Virus record (IMG/VR): IMGVR_UViG_3300030329_005082
Coordinates: 114,631 to 178,630 of that record
Length of the DNA: 64,000 bases
Direction: 5' to 3' (one strand)
DNA from: a virus
The translations under genes and the position numbers were made by a program. This document shows, in pieces, positions 38,797-46,982 of the stretch. A model generated the notes under the pieces. That model worked only from the letters and a program-made list of their open reading frames with translations, ran no database searches and was not told where the DNA came from. Each line of letters starts with the position of its first letter. Within the stretch, counting starts at the first letter, position 1.

Positions 38797-39224
38797 TCCT
38801 CTAGGGGTTCTACAATTTCATCAGATTCTTCTTTATTTTCACCTTTGCTAGAATCAAAATCAACCTCAACGGTTTCTTTTCCTTTCTCAAAAGCAAATCC
38901 AACATTTCCGTTGGTTGTAATGAATTTGCTACCACTGCCATCTTTTTTGAACTCTTCCTCTAGTTGGCTATACATGTATATTTTAATGTTTTCTTTAAGA
39001 ACTTTTGCATTATTCAAAAGATGCTCAACTATAATTTCTAATCTTTCAGCCATCTCAAGAGATTTTTTAGGATCTCCATGCTTGAGACTTGTTAGTAAAA
39101 GTGGAATAACATTGGGATGGCTTTTTTCAAAAGCCTCTATTGAATCAAGAGCTAACAGATGAAGAAACTTCCCAGCTTTATAATTTTTGATATTTAACTT
39201 TAGTTCTATATCTTTAGGTTCCAT
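38793..39224 (-). CDS. hypothetical acidic-tailed protein
   Basis: I start at the ATG at 39224, which follows GGGGGAG, giving 143 aa (MEPKDIELKLNIKNYKAGKF...). The protein is helical with an acidic C-terminus (ENKEESDEIVEPLED). Its stop codon overlaps the convergent plus-strand gene stop within a single TTAA. No family recognised. Confidence 0.6.
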   Translation of the reverse strand: MEPKDIELKLNIKNYKAGKFLHLLALDSIEAFEKSHPNVIPLLLTSLKHGDPKKSLEMAERLEIIVEHLLNNAKVLKENIKIYMYSQLEEEFKKDGSGSKFITTNGNVGFAFEKGKETVEVDFDSSKGENKEESDEIVEPLED

Positions 39225-39253
39225 TTTATCTCCCCCTAACATATTATCTATAA

Positions 39254-39808
39254 CTAGTAATTCTCTTCTACATGTTTCCTTATAATTTCTTTAATGGCTT
39301 CCTTTTCTTCTTCAGTTTCTGCATGAGCCCATGACCAAGCCAAGGTCAACTTGATATCTCTTGTCTCTGCTTCTCCTTCTTGGATATATTTTTCTAATTC
39401 TTCTGAGATATCTTTAGAATCAATATCACTAGTGTCAATGTTTAAAGTTGAAGCAATGACAAATAAGGTAGCTAGGTCTCCTTCACTGTATGCTTCAGAG
39501 GCATCTGAAAAATATCTTGTCAAAACATCAGAATCTACTTTGTCGGGATGTGTTACTTTTGAAATTCTTCTATACAGTTTTTTCATGTCTTTAGACTTTT
39601 GTTTTTTTTCTTGTTCTATTTCTTCATCCTTTTCCTCTTTGGACAGTTTTTTAGCTCGGTTCATCATTTTCTCATATTCATCTGGGAAGTCTTTGTAAAA
39701 CTGTTCTTTGAATTTCATAAACTTTTCTTGAGTTTCTTCAAGATCTTCTGACACATACTGTGCATGAAATACTAGTTTTTTTATATTTTTGGGACTTTCA
39801 TCGGACAT
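39254..39808 (-). CDS. J-domain (DnaJ-like) protein
   Basis: This 184-aa protein carries a J-domain signature around residues 75-115: KKLYRRISKVTHPDKVDSD with the HPD tripeptide (about 85-87), preceded by a basic helix and followed by YFSDASEAYSEGDLATL. The J domain stimulates DnaK/Hsp70 ATPase. No other DnaJ domains (G/F, zinc finger) are present, so it is a small co-chaperone that could recruit host DnaK for virion assembly. Similar genes occur in T4-like marine phages. Confidence 0.83.
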   Translation of the reverse strand: MSDESPKNIKKLVFHAQYVSEDLEETQEKFMKFKEQFYKDFPDEYEKMMNRAKKLSKEEKDEEIEQEKKQKSKDMKKLYRRISKVTHPDKVDSDVLTRYFSDASEAYSEGDLATLFVIASTLNIDTSDIDSKDISEELEKYIQEGEAETRDIKLTLAWSWAHAETEEEKEAIKEIIRKHVEENY

Positions 39809-39832
39809 GTCATAAGTATCTTCTTAAAGAAA

Positions 39833-39859
39833 GAAGGGGCGGCATAAAGCCACCCCTTC
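39833..39859 (-). terminator. intrinsic terminator after the fiber genes
   Basis: A near-perfect hairpin: GAAGGGG pairs with CCCCTTC, then one C-A mismatch, then GGC with GCC around an ATAAA loop. On the minus strand it is followed by a T-rich TTTCTTT. It lies 37 bp beyond the stop of the last 29-residue-repeat fiber gene and should close that operon. Confidence 0.75.
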
Positions 39860-39895
39860 CAAAAAACCTTTACTGATATTTAGTACTATTACTTA

Positions 39896-41407
39896 TTAGC
39901 CAGCCTTGACTTCAAGCTTCATAAGCTCTTCAGCACCGGAGGTGTCGTAAGAAAAGATAAGATCAACATTATCTGTACCGTCTACCAATTTAAGTGTACC
40001 ACCGTTGGATCCGTCGCCTGCGAAAGCAAACTTAGCCTTGAAAGCATCAATGTTGCTTTGTACAGCAGAGTCACCAGCAGCACGATCAGCAGCCTCGCTA
40101 GCGATATTCACACCTAGTGCGGTATCAGCAGCGAGACGAGAAGCCTCAGCGGCAGCAACATCAGCAATACGATCAACAAGCTCAGCATCAATAAGAGTAT
40201 CAATGCTGTTATCCGCAGCCAAGCGTGATGACGCTTCAGCAGATAGAGCTGAACTACGTGCAGCAGATTCTGAAGCGAGATTCACAGAAATAGAAGCATC
40301 GGCAGATGCAGCTATTGACTTCTCTTGAGATACTGCGCCTTCACGATTACTAACTTCGTTAGCAAGCGAATTGGCATAACCAGTATCTGCGGTTTCGCGA
40401 AGAACAATCTCAGCAGACAATGCAGCATTCTCAGAAGAAACTTCAGCAGCAAGGTTTGCATTGAGAGCAACATCACCGGAAGCCATGCTAGAGGCTTCAG
40501 CAGTCAAAGCAGCACCGCGAGCAGTGACTTCAGCAGCAAGATTGTTACTTACAATTAGATCACCAGAAGCATAAGCAGCTTCTTCACTAGCAACAGCCTC
40601 TTTACGAGAGCTAACCTCAGAAGATCTGAGAGCATCAAGTGCAGAATCAGCAGCCTCGTGAGCAACGACCTCAGAAGAGACGCCGGCTGAACGAAGGGCG
40701 ATTTGAGTATTCAAGTCGCCTGTAATTGCTGTATCTACAGAAGCACGTGCAGCAGCCTCGGCAGCAACCAAGGTACCACGAGCAACAACAGCAGAAGAGA
40801 TATCTTCTGACCGTGCCATGTCACCGGACAACTGAGAACTAGCCTCGGAAGAGAGAGCACTAGATCTTGCAGCGATTTGTGCTGTAATCCTTGTTTCCAA
40901 AGATGTATCAGCATTGCCACGCGCAAGAGCTTCAGCAGTAACAGCAGCACCACGTGCAGCAATTTCTACATCTGCGCGAGAATCAACACTAGTATCAGCC
41001 GCGCCACGAGCAGCAGCTTCAGCAGCAACATCAGCAACACGCTCAGACTTGGCAGCACTAAGTGCAGCAGCCTCAACTACATCACCAGATTCACGAGCAG
41101 ACAACTCTGAAGAGAGAGCTTGTGATCTTGCAGCCACTTCGGATGCGATATTCACTGAGATGAGGTTATCCCCTGCCAAGCGAGAGGAAGCCTCTGCGGC
41201 GATGGCAGCATCTTCTGCTACCAACTCATTGGAAAGGTTCCCCTCAATAACAACACGATGGCTTGCTTCAGCACTAAACTGGGCGTTTAGGGTACGATCA
41301 GCGCCACCTTCTGGGGTTGCAACTTTTAGAAATTCCGCCAACTCGTCGTGAGCAAGCATCTTCTTCTGAAGGACTAGGCCCTTTTTATCAGAAATATATG
41401 TAGCCAT
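39896..41407 (-). CDS. Ala/Ser-rich 29-residue-repeat fiber protein, copy 3
   Basis: This 503-aa protein has a short head (MATYISDKKGLVLQKKMLAHDELAEFL...) shared with its two upstream paralogues. Roughly 14-15 helical repeats of 29 residues follow, then a C-terminal beta module (FAFAGDGSNGGTLKLVDGTDNVDL). The repeat consensus is RxxADxxLxxxIxxExxxRxxALxxEAxx, giving 29/8 = 3.625 residues per turn. This predicts a long, nearly straight coiled-coil shaft, probably trimeric. A tail or head fiber is the likely role. Strong AGGAG ribosome site upstream. Confidence 0.72.
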   Translation of the reverse strand: MATYISDKKGLVLQKKMLAHDELAEFLKVATPEGGADRTLNAQFSAEASHRVVIEGNLSNELVAEDAAIAAEASSRLAGDNLISVNIASEVAARSQALSSELSARESGDVVEAAALSAAKSERVADVAAEAAARGAADTSVDSRADVEIAARGAAVTAEALARGNADTSLETRITAQIAARSSALSSEASSQLSGDMARSEDISSAVVARGTLVAAEAAARASVDTAITGDLNTQIALRSAGVSSEVVAHEAADSALDALRSSEVSSRKEAVASEEAAYASGDLIVSNNLAAEVTARGAALTAEASSMASGDVALNANLAAEVSSENAALSAEIVLRETADTGYANSLANEVSNREGAVSQEKSIAASADASISVNLASESAARSSALSAEASSRLAADNSIDTLIDAELVDRIADVAAAEASRLAADTALGVNIASEAADRAAGDSAVQSNIDAFKAKFAFAGDGSNGGTLKLVDGTDNVDLIFSYDTSGAEELMKLEVKAG

Positions 41408-41451
41408 TTTATTTTATCTCCTTATAAAATGTGTTTGTTTAAAAATGCTAA

Positions 41452-42951
41452 TTACGCACCCTTAAAGAGTTCTAGAAGTACAACACCAGAAACGGTGGTG
41501 AAGTTCATACGAACAACATCGGAACCATCAGTTAGAGTAAGGTTTGCACCGGCACCTGCGACATCGCCGCTGAAGCCGAACTTGGTGTCCAAGCTTGCAA
41601 TTTCATTCATAATAACTGTATCAGCAGAAAGACGAGAAGAAGATTCAGAAGAAATCTCACCTTCTTTCACTGTATCAGCAGACATACGACTAGAGACCTC
41701 TGTAGACAAGTCCGCAGAGCGACTAGAAACAGCGTTAGCAATCTTGGTATCAAGACTATTGTCCTTCTCCAAGCGTGTAGCCTCTTCAGCAATCACAAGA
41801 GCAGTACGTTCTGAGATTTCAGAAGAAATGCTAGAATCAAGAGCACTATCGCTAGCGGCTCTGATTGTTGCGATAGATGCAACAGCAACACCGCGTGCAG
41901 TCTCTTCACCGGTAACAGCAGTCATGATGCTATTATCAGCAGCAAGACGAGCATTACCTTCAGAAGTAGAATCAGCAGCGCGAGCAGCTTCTTGTACATC
42001 AATAGCGTCAGAGATAGCCTGATCAGCAGCAACACGAGAAGAAGCCTCGGTTGATACGGCAGTGCTTCGTGCTGTTACTTCAGCAGCGATATTTGCACTG
42101 AGTGTAGAATCAGCGTTACCACGTGCAGTTGCCAAAGAGACAAACGCATCGCTAGCAACTGCATACTCTGTAGAAATTGCCTGAGATAAAACAAGATCCT
42201 TAGAAGCACGTGCGGCAGCTAAAGAAGTAATAGCAGCACCGCGGTTGCCAGCCTCTAGACCAATGTCTGATGCCAAAGCATCATCAGCGGCAAGACGAGA
42301 AGAAGCCTCTGAAGACAAAGCTGCTTCACGAGCGGCGATTTCAACAACCAACGCTGAAGAAAGAGCCTTGTCGGCAGCAGATCTTGTAGCATCTTGTGCA
42401 GAATGAGCAGCAGCGCGAGCAACCGCTTCATCAGTAATTAATGTACCCAAAGAAGAGTCACCAGCCAAGCGAGAAGCTTCTTCGGCAGCGATCGCTACAA
42501 CAGCAGCGGAGGCTTCAGAAGAAATTTTGCTAGACATAGCTGCATCATCTTTTATCATTTCGGACAACTCAGCAGATAGAGCAGAACTACGATCACCTGT
42601 TTCTGTTGTCAAATTTGCAGAAATACTATTATCTGCTGCGAGGCGAAGTGCCTCTTCGGCAAGAACAGCAGCTTCACGTGCTGCGATTTCGCTAGAAATA
42701 TCACCGCTCAATACTGTATCGCCAGAAAGACGTGAACTGCGTTCAGCAGCCGCGGCTGAGGAACGAGAAGCAGCCTGAGTAACAATAGATGCACTGAGTC
42801 CGTCACGTTCGGTCTTTTCCATAGACAATTTTTCGTTGACAGTTTTGTCACCTGAAACCATTAGAAGAGCAGCTAGTTCATCGGATGCATCAAGCATCTC
42901 CTTTTGTAGGACTAAGCCATCTGCATCCCCGGCATTAATATATGTAGCCAT
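41452..42951 (-). CDS. Ala/Ser-rich 29-residue-repeat fiber protein, copy 2
   Basis: This 499-aa paralogue of both neighbours has the head MATYINAGDADGLVLQKEMLDASDELAALL and the same 29-residue repeats. Spacing from conserved Arg to conserved Arg is exactly 29 in each unit checked. The C-terminal module reads FGFSGDVAGAGANLTLTDGSDVVRM. The copies differ in almost every variable position, so the duplication is old. All three share the GLVLQK start, a possible common attachment point. Confidence 0.72.
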   Translation of the reverse strand: MATYINAGDADGLVLQKEMLDASDELAALLMVSGDKTVNEKLSMEKTERDGLSASIVTQAASRSSAAAAERSSRLSGDTVLSGDISSEIAAREAAVLAEEALRLAADNSISANLTTETGDRSSALSAELSEMIKDDAAMSSKISSEASAAVVAIAAEEASRLAGDSSLGTLITDEAVARAAAHSAQDATRSAADKALSSALVVEIAAREAALSSEASSRLAADDALASDIGLEAGNRGAAITSLAAARASKDLVLSQAISTEYAVASDAFVSLATARGNADSTLSANIAAEVTARSTAVSTEASSRVAADQAISDAIDVQEAARAADSTSEGNARLAADNSIMTAVTGEETARGVAVASIATIRAASDSALDSSISSEISERTALVIAEEATRLEKDNSLDTKIANAVSSRSADLSTEVSSRMSADTVKEGEISSESSSRLSADTVIMNEIASLDTKFGFSGDVAGAGANLTLTDGSDVVRMNFTTVSGVVLLELFKGA

Positions 42952-43029
42952 TTTTTATTTCCTCCTTAGAAAATAAATTTGTATTCTAAACAACCAAATG
43001 ATACAAAACCAATAAAGAGTTCTTAAGGT

Positions 43030-44538
43030 TTAGCTCAAGAACATCTTCACTAGAGTTGCATTGACCTTGACAAACTGCGCCGTAACGCTGTTACCAGAAG
43101 CAGCATCGGTCATCAAAAGACTACCACCACCAGCACCATTGCCAGAGTAGGCAAGTCTATCAGTGAGGACCTTAAGTTCAGAACTTCTAGCAGCATCACC
43201 AGCAGAGCGATCTGTAATAGCAGAAGCTAACACAGTGTCTAGAGAAGAATTTGCAGCCGCAGCAGCAGCCTCTTCAGCAAGAACAGCAGCTTTACGAGAG
43301 CTAACCTCGGAAGACAATGCACTTGATTCAGCGGCATCACCTGCGATACGAGCAGTGCTAGCATCAGCAATATCAGATCCGCGATCAGAGATAGCATTGG
43401 TCAACTTGAGTGCAGCAGATGTATCACCAGCGGCGCGCAAAGCCTCTTCGGCGTCTATAGCAGCAATACGAGCAGAGACAGCAGTTGAAAGGTCTGCGGA
43501 AACTACAAGATCACCAGAAACACGAGAACTAGTCAAAGCAGTGTGATCTACAGCACGAGCAGCAGCTTCGTCATCAATCTCGCCCTGTAGAGCAAGATCT
43601 TCAGCGTTGCGTGCAGCAGCTTCAGCAGCAACAGCAACAACACGGGCAGAAACAGCAGTAGAGAGTGAGGTGCTATTAGCAGCATCACCAGCTTCGCGAG
43701 CAACGACTTCAGAAGAAATCTTAGCAACGCGATTAGCAACAGCAGCATCCTTGTCTGCGGTGAGTAATGTATCAACACTACCACGAGCGGTGATTTCAGC
43801 AGCAATTGCAGCAGCATATGCAGCTTCTTCAGTATCTAGCGCAGCAGAAATTACTGCATCGCCAGACTCACGCTGACTCAAACGAGTACTTAGATCAGTA
43901 GAACGATTTACTACTTCAGAAGAGAGAGTAGCAGCTAGGAGAGCATCACCAGAAACTCTAGCGTCGCTCAAAGAAGCCAAACCAGCATCTTCAGAAGACT
44001 TTTCAGATTCTAGAGCAGAATCAACAGCACTATCACCAGCAGCGCGAGCGTTAGAAGCTACGGTCATCAAAGATGCACGAGCGTCTTCAGCATCACTCAT
44101 GTTTGTTGTGATGTTTACATCAGCAGCAGCACGAGCAGCAGCTTGAGCAGCGACAGCAGTATTCATTGCAGCCAATTCAGCAGCAATACCTGTAGAAAGA
44201 GCAGCATCACCAGCAACGCGAGCAGCTATTGCGTCAGTCATGTCAACCTCACGAGCAGCAACGCCAGTAGATAGTGCTGCGCTTTGTGCGTCATCACCTG
44301 TACCACGAGCATTAATTGTTACTGTCATGTCAGATGCACGAGCAACAACTTCTGCACTTAGGGCTGTTGAAACAGCACCTCTTTGAATCATAGCTTCATC
44401 AAAAGCTTTGTTCAATTTTTTATCTAGGCCAGACTCTGGCTCGGAAACCATTAAAACCTCTGCAAGATCAGCGGATGAATCAAGCATTTTCTTTTGTAGG
44501 ACTAAACCGGATTCGGATAGATTGGAAATATAAGGCAT
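43030..44538 (-). CDS. Ala/Ser-rich 29-residue-repeat fiber protein, copy 1
   Basis: This 502-aa paralogue is the first gene of the fiber operon. Its head is MPYISNLSESGLVLQKKMLDSSADLAEVL, followed by the 29-residue repeat shaft and a C-terminal LAYSGNGAGGGSLLMTDAASGN module. The 342-bp region upstream holds a candidate sigma70-like promoter, and AGGAGGAAAATATAAAATG gives a strong start. Its tail module is the most diverged of the three, hinting at different tips on similar shafts (inference). Confidence 0.72.
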   Translation of the reverse strand: MPYISNLSESGLVLQKKMLDSSADLAEVLMVSEPESGLDKKLNKAFDEAMIQRGAVSTALSAEVVARASDMTVTINARGTGDDAQSAALSTGVAAREVDMTDAIAARVAGDAALSTGIAAELAAMNTAVAAQAAARAAADVNITTNMSDAEDARASLMTVASNARAAGDSAVDSALESEKSSEDAGLASLSDARVSGDALLAATLSSEVVNRSTDLSTRLSQRESGDAVISAALDTEEAAYAAAIAAEITARGSVDTLLTADKDAAVANRVAKISSEVVAREAGDAANSTSLSTAVSARVVAVAAEAAARNAEDLALQGEIDDEAAARAVDHTALTSSRVSGDLVVSADLSTAVSARIAAIDAEEALRAAGDTSAALKLTNAISDRGSDIADASTARIAGDAAESSALSSEVSSRKAAVLAEEAAAAAANSSLDTVLASAITDRSAGDAARSSELKVLTDRLAYSGNGAGGGSLLMTDAASGNSVTAQFVKVNATLVKMFLS

Positions 44539-44880
44539 TTTATATTTTCCTCCTTTTATGTGTTACGAAACAAGTTTGAGACTGATAGACAACCTGGGCT
44601 AAAAAACCCTCTGTGTAACATTCTAAAACCTTCCTTTAAGTGAATACTTAAAAACCGTTTCACTGCCATCTGTATCTAGTATTATGAATAGATAACTAAG
44701 CAGTAAAATGATTTATATTTTGTGAAACATTCTTTCGTACAACACGAAACACTTTATCAATTAGTCTTCAAAGTGACAAAAGGAAAAGGTTAAAGAACAT
44801 TATGGCATTTAGATTTAGTTAGTCTTATCTAAGATGCCCCTTATAAACGCCCCCAGTCGCATTAAATTCAAACTTTTTAT
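44539..44880. promoter_or_regulatory. intergenic region upstream of the fiber operon
   Basis: These 342 bp hold no convincing gene on either strand. On the minus strand a candidate promoter (TTGTCA, 17 nt, TAAAGT; 44751-44779) reads toward the fibers, and its -10 hexamer is the same as at the tmRNA promoter. A second possible site is TTTACT, 17 nt, TAATAC. Short inverted repeats are present, for example TTTCGT-ACAAC-ACGAAA, plus several GTTTC/GAAAC pairs that could be operator-like. Nothing else is seen. Confidence 0.4.
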
Positions 44881-44905
44881 AAAAAAAAGCTCCCTAAAAG
44901 GGAGC
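44881..44905 (-). terminator. intrinsic terminator of the tRNA/TilS transcript
   Basis: On the minus strand, GCTCCCTTTTAGGGAGC forms a 7-bp stem with a TTTT loop, followed by eight T. It stands 5 bp beyond the tRNA-Ser CCA end and should end the tRNA transcript. Confidence 0.85.
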
Positions 44906-44909
44906 CCTT

Positions 44910-44997
44910 TGGAGGAAGGAGAGGGATTCGAACCCTCGGTGGGTTGCCCCACACAGCATTTCCAATGCTGCACCATCGGCCTCTCGGTCATCCTTCC
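44910..44997 (-). tRNA. tRNA-Ser (GGA)
   Basis: This 88-nt tRNA has the long variable arm of class II tRNAs, anticodon loop TTGGAAA (anticodon GGA), T-arm GAGGG-TTCGAAT-CCCTC and acceptor GGAAGGA/TCCTTCC, with CCA encoded. The discriminator base is T, which is unusual for Ser (normally G). It reads UCC and UCU codons. Confidence 0.92.
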
Positions 44998-45000
44998 ATA

Positions 45001-45032
45001 TATAAGCAGTTTAAAGACATGCTTAGGTCATA
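45001..45032 (-). repeat. repeated stem-loop after tRNA-Ala, copy 1
   Basis: This 32-bp element matches the one at 45281-45312 at all but a few positions. On the minus strand it lies 18 nt after the tRNA-Ala CCA and folds as TAAGCA ... TGCTTA around an 11-nt loop. Both copies follow tRNA 3' ends, so a processing or spacer signal is plausible (inference). Confidence 0.6.
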
Positions 45033-45050
45033 CGCTAGAATCGCACTCTA

Positions 45051-45126
45051 TGGTGGAGAGTATCGGAGTCGAACCGATCACCCCCTGCGTGCAAAGCAGG
45101 CGCTCTACCAGATGAGCTAACTCCCC
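45051..45126 (-). tRNA. tRNA-Ala (TGC)
   Basis: This 76-nt cloverleaf has acceptor GGGGAGT/ACTCTCC with one G-T pair, D-arm GCTC...GAGC, anticodon loop TTTGCAC (anticodon TGC), T-arm ATCGG-TTCGACT-CCGAT, discriminator A and encoded CCA. The family call is clear. Confidence 0.95.
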
Positions 45127-45151
45127 ATTGATATAATTAGAAGGCAACAAA

Positions 45152-45271
45152 CTACTTTACTCTAAATCTATGATCAATCCATGACTTTGTGTAATACATG
45201 ATAGATAACCATACTGAAAACAGTAAACCATCAACATACCCAAGGCTATCCCAAATCTCTACGAGTTCCAT
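45152..45271 (-). CDS. 39-aa small membrane-type protein
   Basis: A 39-codon frame (MELVEIWDSLGYVDGLLFSVW...) preceded by AGGAGAACAA lies between two tRNAs. The middle (LLFSVWLSIMYY) is hydrophobic enough for one membrane helix. Too short to classify; the ribosome site and position make it likely real. Confidence 0.5.
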   Translation of the reverse strand: MELVEIWDSLGYVDGLLFSVWLSIMYYTKSWIDHRFRVK

Positions 45272-45280
45272 TTGTTCTCC

Positions 45281-45312
45281 TATAAGCAGTTTATAGACTT
45301 GCTTAGGTCTAT
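45281..45312 (-). repeat. repeated stem-loop after tRNA-Thr, copy 2
   Basis: Second copy of the 32-bp element, directly abutting the tRNA-Thr CCA end on the minus strand. The TAAGCA/TGCTTA stem is kept, and the loop region can alternatively pair as ATAGAC/GTCTAT. Differences from copy 1 lie at a handful of positions. Confidence 0.6.
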
Positions 45313-45387
45313 GGTGCCGGCTGTAGGGATCGAACCTACGGCCTTCGGGTTACAAATCCGATGCTCTCCCAACTGAGCTAAGCCGGC
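45312..45387 (-). tRNA. tRNA-Thr (TGT)
   Basis: This 76-nt tRNA has acceptor GCCGGCT/AGCCGGC, D-arm GCTC...GAGC, anticodon loop TTTGTAA (anticodon TGT), T-arm GTAGG-TTCGATC-CCTAC, discriminator A and encoded CCA. It is separated by 4 nt from the CAT tRNA. Confidence 0.95.
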
Positions 45388-45391
45388 GGTG

Positions 45392-45468
45392 TGGTAGGGG
45401 ACCAGAGACTTGAACTCTGAACCTCCCGATTATGAGTCGGATGCTCTAACCAATTGAGCTAATCCCCC
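45392..45468 (-). tRNA. tRNA with CAT anticodon (Met elongator or Ile2)
   Basis: This 77-nt tRNA has anticodon loop CTCATAA, T-arm CAGAG-TTCAAGT-CTCTG, acceptor GGGGGAT/GTCCCCT with a G1-T72 wobble, discriminator A and encoded CCA. It lacks the 1-72 mismatch of initiators, so it is an elongator Met or an Ile2 tRNA whose C34 would be changed to lysidine. A TilS-like gene lies about 1.5 kb upstream in the same direction, which favours Ile2. Against this, the acceptor positions 4 and 5 are G, not the C pairs important in E. coli. Identity left open. Confidence 0.9.
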
Positions 45469-45484
45469 ACAAATATAATATTCC

Positions 45485-46348
45485 CTATTCCTTATCTTGT
45501 ATATTTTTAGGGAAACCATTTTTTACTAATAGATTTCCCATTTCTACAAATTCTTCGTTGATTTCAAACCCTACCCACCTGTAGCCTCTTTTTTCGCAAA
45601 CATAACATTCGCTACCAGTGCCGGCAAAAGGTATAACAACTGTTGCACTTTTTCCATCTTCAATACAAGCATCCAGAAGAATTTCTGTGATTTTTGTTGG
45701 TTTTTGAGTTGGGTGAGAAATAGTATCATCAACCGAGAGTGCTTTTCTTTGCTTTGAGGTATACAGCATCTGATTTGAAGGAGAATAGAAAAATCTTTCT
45801 TTCAAACCTGCACCACCAGCCAAAGACGGAGTACAAATAACATCTCTTGGTAATGCACCTTTATCATGTGCTTTGTAGACTGTTTCTTTATCTCCAAACC
45901 GACCTTTTGTATTTTTCCTTTTTTTGCCGGCAGCATTCTTCAAAAACTGATCAGTATAAGGAACCCTTACTTGGTCTCTGAAAAATGTTCTCTGCTCTTT
46001 CCAGCAGCATAAAATAGATTCGTGCGTTCTTTGCCAAAAGTTTAAGCTCGGAACAGTTTTGTTTGTATAGTGCCACACGAGCCAGCGTTTATTCAAATCA
46101 ATATTCACAGACAAATGTGCCAGAATTTCAGAAAATCCATAAATATACATTACACCGTCGGATTTTAAAATTCGCTCACATTCTGCCAGCCATGATTGAG
46201 CCCATGAAATATATTCAGAGATATCAAGATTGGTCTTGTTGTTGCCATAATCTTTGCCAATATTATACGGCGGATCTAAGATAATACAATCCGCACTGTC
46301 TGATTTGACTTTACGAAGACCTTCAACTACATCAATATGATAAATCAT
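45485..46348 (-). CDS. DNA methyltransferase, N6-adenine/N4-cytosine type
   Basis: Starting at the ATG at 46348 (GGAG 5 nt upstream), the protein is 287 aa. Motif IV is DPPYN at residues 25-29 near the N-terminus, and motif I is PFAGTGSECYVCEKRGYRWVGFEINEE near the C-terminus. This is the beta-class order of PF01555 enzymes. A conserved HPTQKP segment precedes motif I. It methylates an exocyclic amino group in a DNA target that cannot be read from sequence. It follows a nuclease-like gene by 22 bp, suggesting a restriction-modification pair. Confidence 0.86.
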   Translation of the reverse strand: MIYHIDVVEGLRKVKSDSADCIILDPPYNIGKDYGNNKTNLDISEYISWAQSWLAECERILKSDGVMYIYGFSEILAHLSVNIDLNKRWLVWHYTNKTVPSLNFWQRTHESILCCWKEQRTFFRDQVRVPYTDQFLKNAAGKKRKNTKGRFGDKETVYKAHDKGALPRDVICTPSLAGGAGLKERFFYSPSNQMLYTSKQRKALSVDDTISHPTQKPTKITEILLDACIEDGKSATVVIPFAGTGSECYVCEKRGYRWVGFEINEEFVEMGNLLVKNGFPKNIQDKE

Positions 46349-46370
46349 CACCACTCCATTGTGGAATATT

Positions 46371-46982
46371 TTACCACATTTCAATCTCTTTGATAAATGG
46401 TAGGTCAATCAATTTATAGTAATTTGAAATTCCACCAACAATGTAATCATCGTTGTCAGATTTTTCACCGCCTTGTTGTTTTCGGAATGGCTTCCTGTCA
46501 ATCTGATTGATGTATTCAACAAAATCTTTTTTCTCCATGAAATATGCACGAATCAAAGGCGGCTTTGAGGTGCGATTTTTCTCAGAGATAATCTGATTTT
46601 TTTGATCATAGTTTGGATTAATTCCGAAAAAGATAAAACGTTCCCAATCTTTTTCCGCAGCAATATGATTAAAGGTAAAAGTATCAGGCTGGATTAGCTT
46701 TTGATCATCTTTAGTTCTTACTGAATTAGCCAGAGAAAACTTGATCTCGGTCTTATAGCCATCAATAATTCTATCATGCCCAGGATTTGTAGGTGATTCA
46801 ACTTTAGCACCTAACTGCATCTCCATAAACCCCTCTACATATTCTTCACCAAAGTGACCTTTTTGTTTGGGATCCATTCGGGGATAGTCTTCAAAGTACG
46901 TACCCCTCCAGTTGTTGTGCAGAGAACGATCAATGTACTCTTTAAGGTTTTTGTTTTCAAAGATTTTTTGATGTAGACTCAT
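46371..46982 (-). CDS. putative restriction endonuclease, PD-(D/E)XK type
   Basis: This 203-aa protein contains PGHDRIIDGYKTEIKFSLA, with D70 or D74 and E79-x-K81 fitting the PD-(D/E)XK core, and E46/E47 (HFGEEYVE) upstream. It ends 22 bp before the methyltransferase start and overlaps the TilS-like gene by 26 bp, so the three are one transcript. The size and pairing with a methyltransferase are typical of type II restriction endonucleases. The cleavage site is unknown. Confidence 0.62.
   Translation of the reverse strand: MSLHQKIFENKNLKEYIDRSLHNNWRGTYFEDYPRMDPKQKGHFGEEYVEGFMEMQLGAKVESPTNPGHDRIIDGYKTEIKFSLANSVRTKDDQKLIQPDTFTFNHIAAEKDWERFIFFGINPNYDQKNQIISEKNRTSKPPLIRAYFMEKKDFVEYINQIDRKPFRKQQGGEKSDNDDYIVGGISNYYKLIDLPFIKEIEMW

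Noticed and set aside
40914-41351. Long antisense frames opposite the 29-residue-repeat genes (also around 41429-42022 and 43163-43876)
   Set aside because: Ala/Ser-rich repeats produce long open antisense frames of Ala/Ser/Arg composition; no ribosome sites, so they are shadows.
39896-44538. 87-bp periodic repeats as a CRISPR or satellite array
   Set aside because: The period is 29 codons in frame, every unit differs, and there are no identical repeats with spacers.
44834-45115. Plus-strand ORF of 93 codons
   Set aside because: It runs antisense through tRNA-Ser and tRNA-Ala and has no ribosome site.
45392-45468. Initiator tRNA-fMet
   Set aside because: The 1-72 position is a G-T pair, not the C-A mismatch of initiators, and the anticodon stem lacks three consecutive G-C pairs of the initiator type.
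46349-46408. Upstream start of the DNA methyltransferase (adds 20 residues)
   Set aside because: It would overlap the nuclease gene and lacks a ribosome site, while the ATG at 46348 has GGAG at good spacing.
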